Source: Microcaldota archaeon
GTDB lineage: Archaea > Micrarchaeota > Micrarchaeia > Anstonellales > Bilamarchaeaceae
Direction of reading: 5' to 3'
NCBI GenBank assembly: GCA_026992595.1
Contig: JALWZW010000014.1
Span: 1 to 7,675 of the forward strand
DNA length: 7,675 nucleotides
Below the pieces are notes generated by a model. The model was not told where the DNA came from, did not search any database, and saw only the letters and a list, made by a program, of their open reading frames with translations. Every line of letters starts with the position of its first letter. Within the stretch, counting starts at the first letter, position 1. A program made the position numbers and the translations under genes. This document shows positions 5,011 to 7,675 of the stretch, piece after piece.

Positions 5011-6300
5011 GTGGCAGGAAGAGATTACGAGGGATTTAAAGAGCGCTGCAAAGAGGCGCAACGAGAAGCATTTTCTTTCAAAAACCCGCTTCTGGTGCAT
5101 CATTATGACGCAGACGGCATCTCTGCGGCCGCTATTGTGGTTAAAGCGTTCTTGCAGAAAAATAGGAAGATAAGAAGGGTATGGATAAGGACGCTGGATG
5201 ATGAATTTTTTGAAAAGTACGCAAAAGAGAATGAGATAATATTCGCAGATTTAGGAAGCGGGAATAGGAGGGTGAATGAATTGAAAGATGTGGTTATATT
5301 GGACCACCACCAGCCCCTGCCTGAAATAGAAAAGATGCAGGCAAACCCTTTGCTATTTGGAATAGACGGAGGGGAGGAGATAAGCGCTGCAGGCGTTGCT
5401 TACAGCGTCTTTAAGCAGATGCCTGAATTGGCGGTAGTGGGCGCGGTAGGGGATGTGCAGACCCCTTTAAAAGGGCTGAATAGAATGATTGTGGAAGAAG
5501 GGGAGAAAGAAGGAAAGATAAAAAGAGAGTATGACCTCATATTCTATGGAAGATATTCACGCCCTCTTAAAACCTATATATGCTATGCCCAGCCCCCTAT
5601 TCCCGGCGTAAGTTGGAATGAAGAGGAAACCGCCAAATTTCTGGAGAAAGTGGGGATAGATAAAAACAAAAAATACACGCAATTGGACAAAGAAGAGAAG
5701 AAGCGGCTGATAGAAGCGATAATAAGCATATTTATAGAAAACAACCTTACCCCTGAGATATTTGGAGAAAGTTACATATTCCCACAAAACCCCCAAGATG
5801 AGAGATATGAGGCGCATGAATTTGCCACCCTGCTAAATTCTTGCGGAAGGCATAACCGCGCAGATTTAGGGGTTGAGATATGTTTAGGGAGGAAGATAGA
5901 GGAGGGGCGCAAACTTCTTGAATTCCACCGCAGAGAGATAAAAAATGCGCTGCGCTTTGCATGGAACAAACTGCAAGATTTTGGCGCATTCTATTTTTTA
6001 GACGGGAGAGGAAAAATAGAAGATAGTATTATAGGCATAGTGTGCGGCATGATGATGAGGGAAAAGCCCATAATAGGGATTGCAAACAAAGGGGAGGAAT
6101 TAAAAGTATCTATGAGGACGGACGGAAGCATTAATGCAGGTAAGGTCCTTCAAAAAACGATGGAAAGAATAGGAGGGGTGGGGGGAGGGCATAAAGCAGC
6201 AGGCGGGGCGACCCTTCCTAAAGGAAAGCTCGCAGAATTCTTAGAAGTGTGCGGCGAATATATTAAGCAAGAGAGAGATTCTCAAACAATACATCATTGA
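5011..6300 (+). CDS. Archaeal RecJ-like DHH/DHHA1 phosphoesterase (GAN-type nuclease)
   Basis: This 429-residue protein has the DHH superfamily order of motifs: HHYDADGISA (30-39) with D33 and D35, FADLG with D80, DHH at 98-100, SAAGVAY (125-131) and VGAVGD with D148. These residues bind two metal ions. The C-terminal DHHA1 domain carries GGGHKAAGG with H394. Archaeal proteins of this size and layout include GAN/RecJ-like single-strand exonucleases. Some of them bind GINS at the replication fork; others act on RNA ends or short oligonucleotides, including nanoRNase and DHH phosphodiesterase relatives. I cannot tell which applies here. The GTG start is supported by the TATA box 26 nt upstream and by stops just before it. 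The last 38 bp overlap the convergent ACT gene, so the C-terminal tail (about YIKQERDSQTIHH) is shared coding sequence. Confidence 0.88.
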   Translation: MAGRDYEGFKERCKEAQREAFSFKNPLLVHHYDADGISAAAIVVKAFLQKNRKIRRVWIRTLDDEFFEKYAKENEIIFADLGSGNRRVNELKDVVILDHHQPLPEIEKMQANPLLFGIDGGEEISAAGVAYSVFKQMPELAVVGAVGDVQTPLKGLNRMIVEEGEKEGKIKREYDLIFYGRYSRPLKTYICYAQPPIPGVSWNEEETAKFLEKVGIDKNKKYTQLDKEEKKRLIEAIISIFIENNLTPEIFGESYIFPQNPQDERYEAHEFATLLNSCGRHNRADLGVEICLGRKIEEGRKLLEFHRREIKNALRFAWNKLQDFGAFYFLDGRGKIEDSIIGIVCGMMMREKPIIGIANKGEELKVSMRTDGSINAGKVLQKTMERIGGVGGGHKAAGGATLPKGKLAEFLEVCGEYIKQERDSQTIHH

Positions 6301-6670
6301 GCACTTTAACCGCCTTGCGCGGCTTATCAACACACACCGCCACAATCCTTTCCTCTCCTTCCTCAGCCAACACTTCTGCCTCCTTTAAAGCAACCTTTTC
6401 ACTTTCCAACATCGCAGCCACACGCTCCACATCACCTTTCACTTTAACCACAATGCTGTCAGGGCGGGCAAGTTTAAAGCCGCTTTTTGCCAATATATCG
6501 CTTGCCTTATTCACATCCCTAACTTCCATACTAATAACCGCCTTTCCGCCTACCACATCGGCATAAAGGCCTTCTATATTTATGCCTGCTTTTCCCAATA
6601 TGTAAGAGATGTCGGCAAGCAGGCCAACCCGATCATCCGCTACCACAGTCACAGATTTCAACTCTATCAC
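6263..6670 (-). CDS. Free-standing ACT-domain protein (probably tandem ACT)
   Basis: Residues 1-65 form a clear ACT domain: strand SVTVVADD, DRVGLLADISYILGKAGINI with the usual glycine and Asn-Ile turn, then strands YADVV and AVISMEV. The second half (SIVVKVKGDVERVAAML ... EERIVAVCVDKPRKAVKVLNDVLF) has a matching strand-helix-strand rhythm and probably makes a degenerate second ACT unit. There is no catalytic or DNA-binding domain. ACT domains bind amino acids and control metabolic enzymes, so a small regulatory or ligand-sensing role is expected. I used the GTG at 6670. A TATATAAA box (6684-6691, minus strand) is about 18 nt from it, which is short. It would suit a start at the TTG codon of residue 4 (6661) better. 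The gene lies head-to-head with serA and overlaps the DHH gene by 38 bp. Confidence 0.8.
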   Translation of the reverse strand: MIELKSVTVVADDRVGLLADISYILGKAGINIEGLYADVVGGKAVISMEVRDVNKASDILAKSGFKLARPDSIVVKVKGDVERVAAMLESEKVALKEAEVLAEEGEERIVAVCVDKPRKAVKVLNDVLFENLSLA

Positions 6671-6786
6671 CTACTAATGGTTTTTTATATACAATTATTT
6701 TTCCCGATTAATATTTATTCCTTTTTATCAAAAATAAACCTAAAACAACCTAAAAACACAAAATTTCCAACAAAAAGAGGGATTTT
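6671..6786. promoter_or_regulatory. Divergent intergenic region between the ACT gene and serA
   Basis: The region holds a minus-strand TATATAAA (6684-6691) for the ACT gene and a plus-strand AT-rich box around TTAATATTTATT (6708-6719) that could serve serA. Two tandem copies of AACCTAAAA plus one base lie at 6737-6756. An AGAGGG (6776-6781), 5 nt before the serA ATG, looks like a Shine-Dalgarno. serA therefore seems to have a leader, unlike most genes here. The tandem repeat may be an operator, but two short copies are weak evidence. Confidence 0.4.
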
Positions 6787-7668
6787 ATGAAAATATTATT
6801 AAAAGCGCACTTCATTGAAGAAGCGAAGGGAAAAATTGCGAAGTGCGGGGAGTGGGTGGAAGAGGAAGGAGAGGCAGAAGCGCTTATAGTAAGAGGAAGT
6901 ACAAAAGTGGATAGAGCGCTTTTAGAGAGGATGAAAAAGCTTAAATTGGTTATAAGAGCAGGGGTGGGGATGGAGAATATAGCAAGGGAAGAATGCGAAA
7001 AAAGAGGGATAGCGGTTTATAACACCCCAACCGCTTCATCCAACGCAGTGGCAGAACTCACATTAGCGCTTCTCTTTAACCTTACAAGAAAAATATACAA
7101 AGCGCACTGCGGGATGAAAGAGGGGAAGTGGCTCAAAAACCAATTGCTTGGCGAGGAGATAGAGGGGAAAACGCTAGGAATAGTGGGGTATGGAAGGATT
7201 GGAAGCAGGGTGGGGCAGAAGGCGAAGGCGCTTGGTATGAAGGTGATTGCGCACACGCGCACCCCTAAAGAGGGTGTGGAATGCGTAAGTTTAGAACGCC
7301 TTCTTGAAGAAAGCGATATTGTTTCCATCCATCTTCCGCTTACTGAAGAAACAAGAGGAATGATAGGGAGAAGCGCTTTTGAAAAGATGAAAAAGGGCGC
7401 TTATTTAATAAATACGGCGCGAGGCGCAATAGTGGATGAAGAAGCGCTTTATCAAGCATGTAAAGAAAAATTAGGCGGCGCGGCGCTGGATGTATATTCA
7501 GAAGAGCCATACAGCGGAAAGTTGAGAGAGTTGGACAATGTGCTGCTCTCTTGCCATTTGGGAGGATATACGCGCGAGGCACAGTTAAGAATGGCTGAAA
7601 AAATATGTGAAATAATTGAGAATTTTGAGAAGAAAGAAGGCAAGGGAGAAATTAAAAGGATTAAATGA
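6787..7668 (+). CDS. serA: D-3-phosphoglycerate dehydrogenase-like 2-hydroxyacid dehydrogenase (short SerA)
   Basis: The 293 residues cover the two domains of a D-isomer 2-hydroxyacid dehydrogenase. Substrate-side segments are VRGSTKVD (35-42) and VIRAGVGMENI (55-65), with NTPTASSNAVAEL (79-91) typical of SerA. The Rossmann loop is GYGRIG (134-139). Catalytic Arg is R212 in NTARGAIVDE, Glu is E240 in DVYSEEP and His is H257 in SCHLGGYT. In serine synthesis the enzyme oxidises 3-phosphoglycerate to 3-phosphohydroxypyruvate. It has no ACT or ASB regulatory domain, like the roughly 300-residue archaeal enzymes. At the end of the second nucleotide-binding strand, the acidic residue expected for NAD is replaced by Thr-Arg (VIAHTRTP, T157-R158), as seen in NADP-using glyoxylate/hydroxypyruvate reductases, so that activity is an alternative. 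Start ATG has a nearby AGAGGG. Confidence 0.85.
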   Translation: MKILLKAHFIEEAKGKIAKCGEWVEEEGEAEALIVRGSTKVDRALLERMKKLKLVIRAGVGMENIAREECEKRGIAVYNTPTASSNAVAELTLALLFNLTRKIYKAHCGMKEGKWLKNQLLGEEIEGKTLGIVGYGRIGSRVGQKAKALGMKVIAHTRTPKEGVECVSLERLLEESDIVSIHLPLTEETRGMIGRSAFEKMKKGAYLINTARGAIVDEEALYQACKEKLGGAALDVYSEEPYSGKLRELDNVLLSCHLGGYTREAQLRMAEKICEIIENFEKKEGKGEIKRIK

Positions 7669-7675
7669 ATTAAAT

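Overview
Most of this window (about 940 to the end) reads as a compact, AT-rich archaeal chromosome. It carries an archaeal-type prolyl-tRNA synthetase, an archaeal RecJ-like DHH nuclease, a CARF-wHTH regulator, an archaeal AAA ATPase and a short archaeal-type SerA. Several start codons sit about 25-27 nt downstream of TATA-like boxes without a convincing Shine-Dalgarno, as expected for leaderless archaeal mRNAs. Packing is tight: 4-bp ATGA overlap, 23-bp and 38-bp tail-to-tail overlaps, a tRNA abutting a stop codon, and a 37-bp divergent promoter region. A small-genome lineage (DPANN-like) is plausible, but I cannot assign a phylum from sequence reading alone.

The first ~940 bases look different. 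They hold the C-terminal core of an RHS/YD-repeat protein, with a short dispersed-repeat motif in frame, and an AT-rich leader with a perfect 24-bp palindrome. This part looks bacterial. It stops abruptly where a CARF-domain gene, missing its first beta-strand, begins. The joint is either a real recombination scar or an assembly chimera, and it is the first thing to resolve here.

Layout: 1-196 leader without a supportable gene; 197-958 RHS fragment (+); 981-1469 N-terminally truncated CARF-wHTH regulator (+); 1467-1511 tandem operator-like repeats running into a TATA box; 1533-2555 AAA ATPase (+); 2533-2934 DtxR/MntR-type metal repressor (-); 2967-3039 tRNA-Gln(TTG) (-); 3040-4458 proS (-); 4455-4973 duplicated DUF350 membrane protein (-); 5011-6300 DHH/RecJ-like nuclease (+); 6263-6670 ACT-domain protein (-); 6787-7668 SerA-like dehydrogenase (+).

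Working relations: DUF350-proS-tRNA-Gln looks like one transcript, ending in a T-run just after the tRNA that also provides the TATA box of the metal repressor. The CARF-wHTH protein and the ATPase could form a regulator-effector pair, with the tandem repeats as operator. The free-standing ACT protein sits head-to-head with a SerA that lacks an ACT domain, which suggests (but does not prove) regulation in trans.
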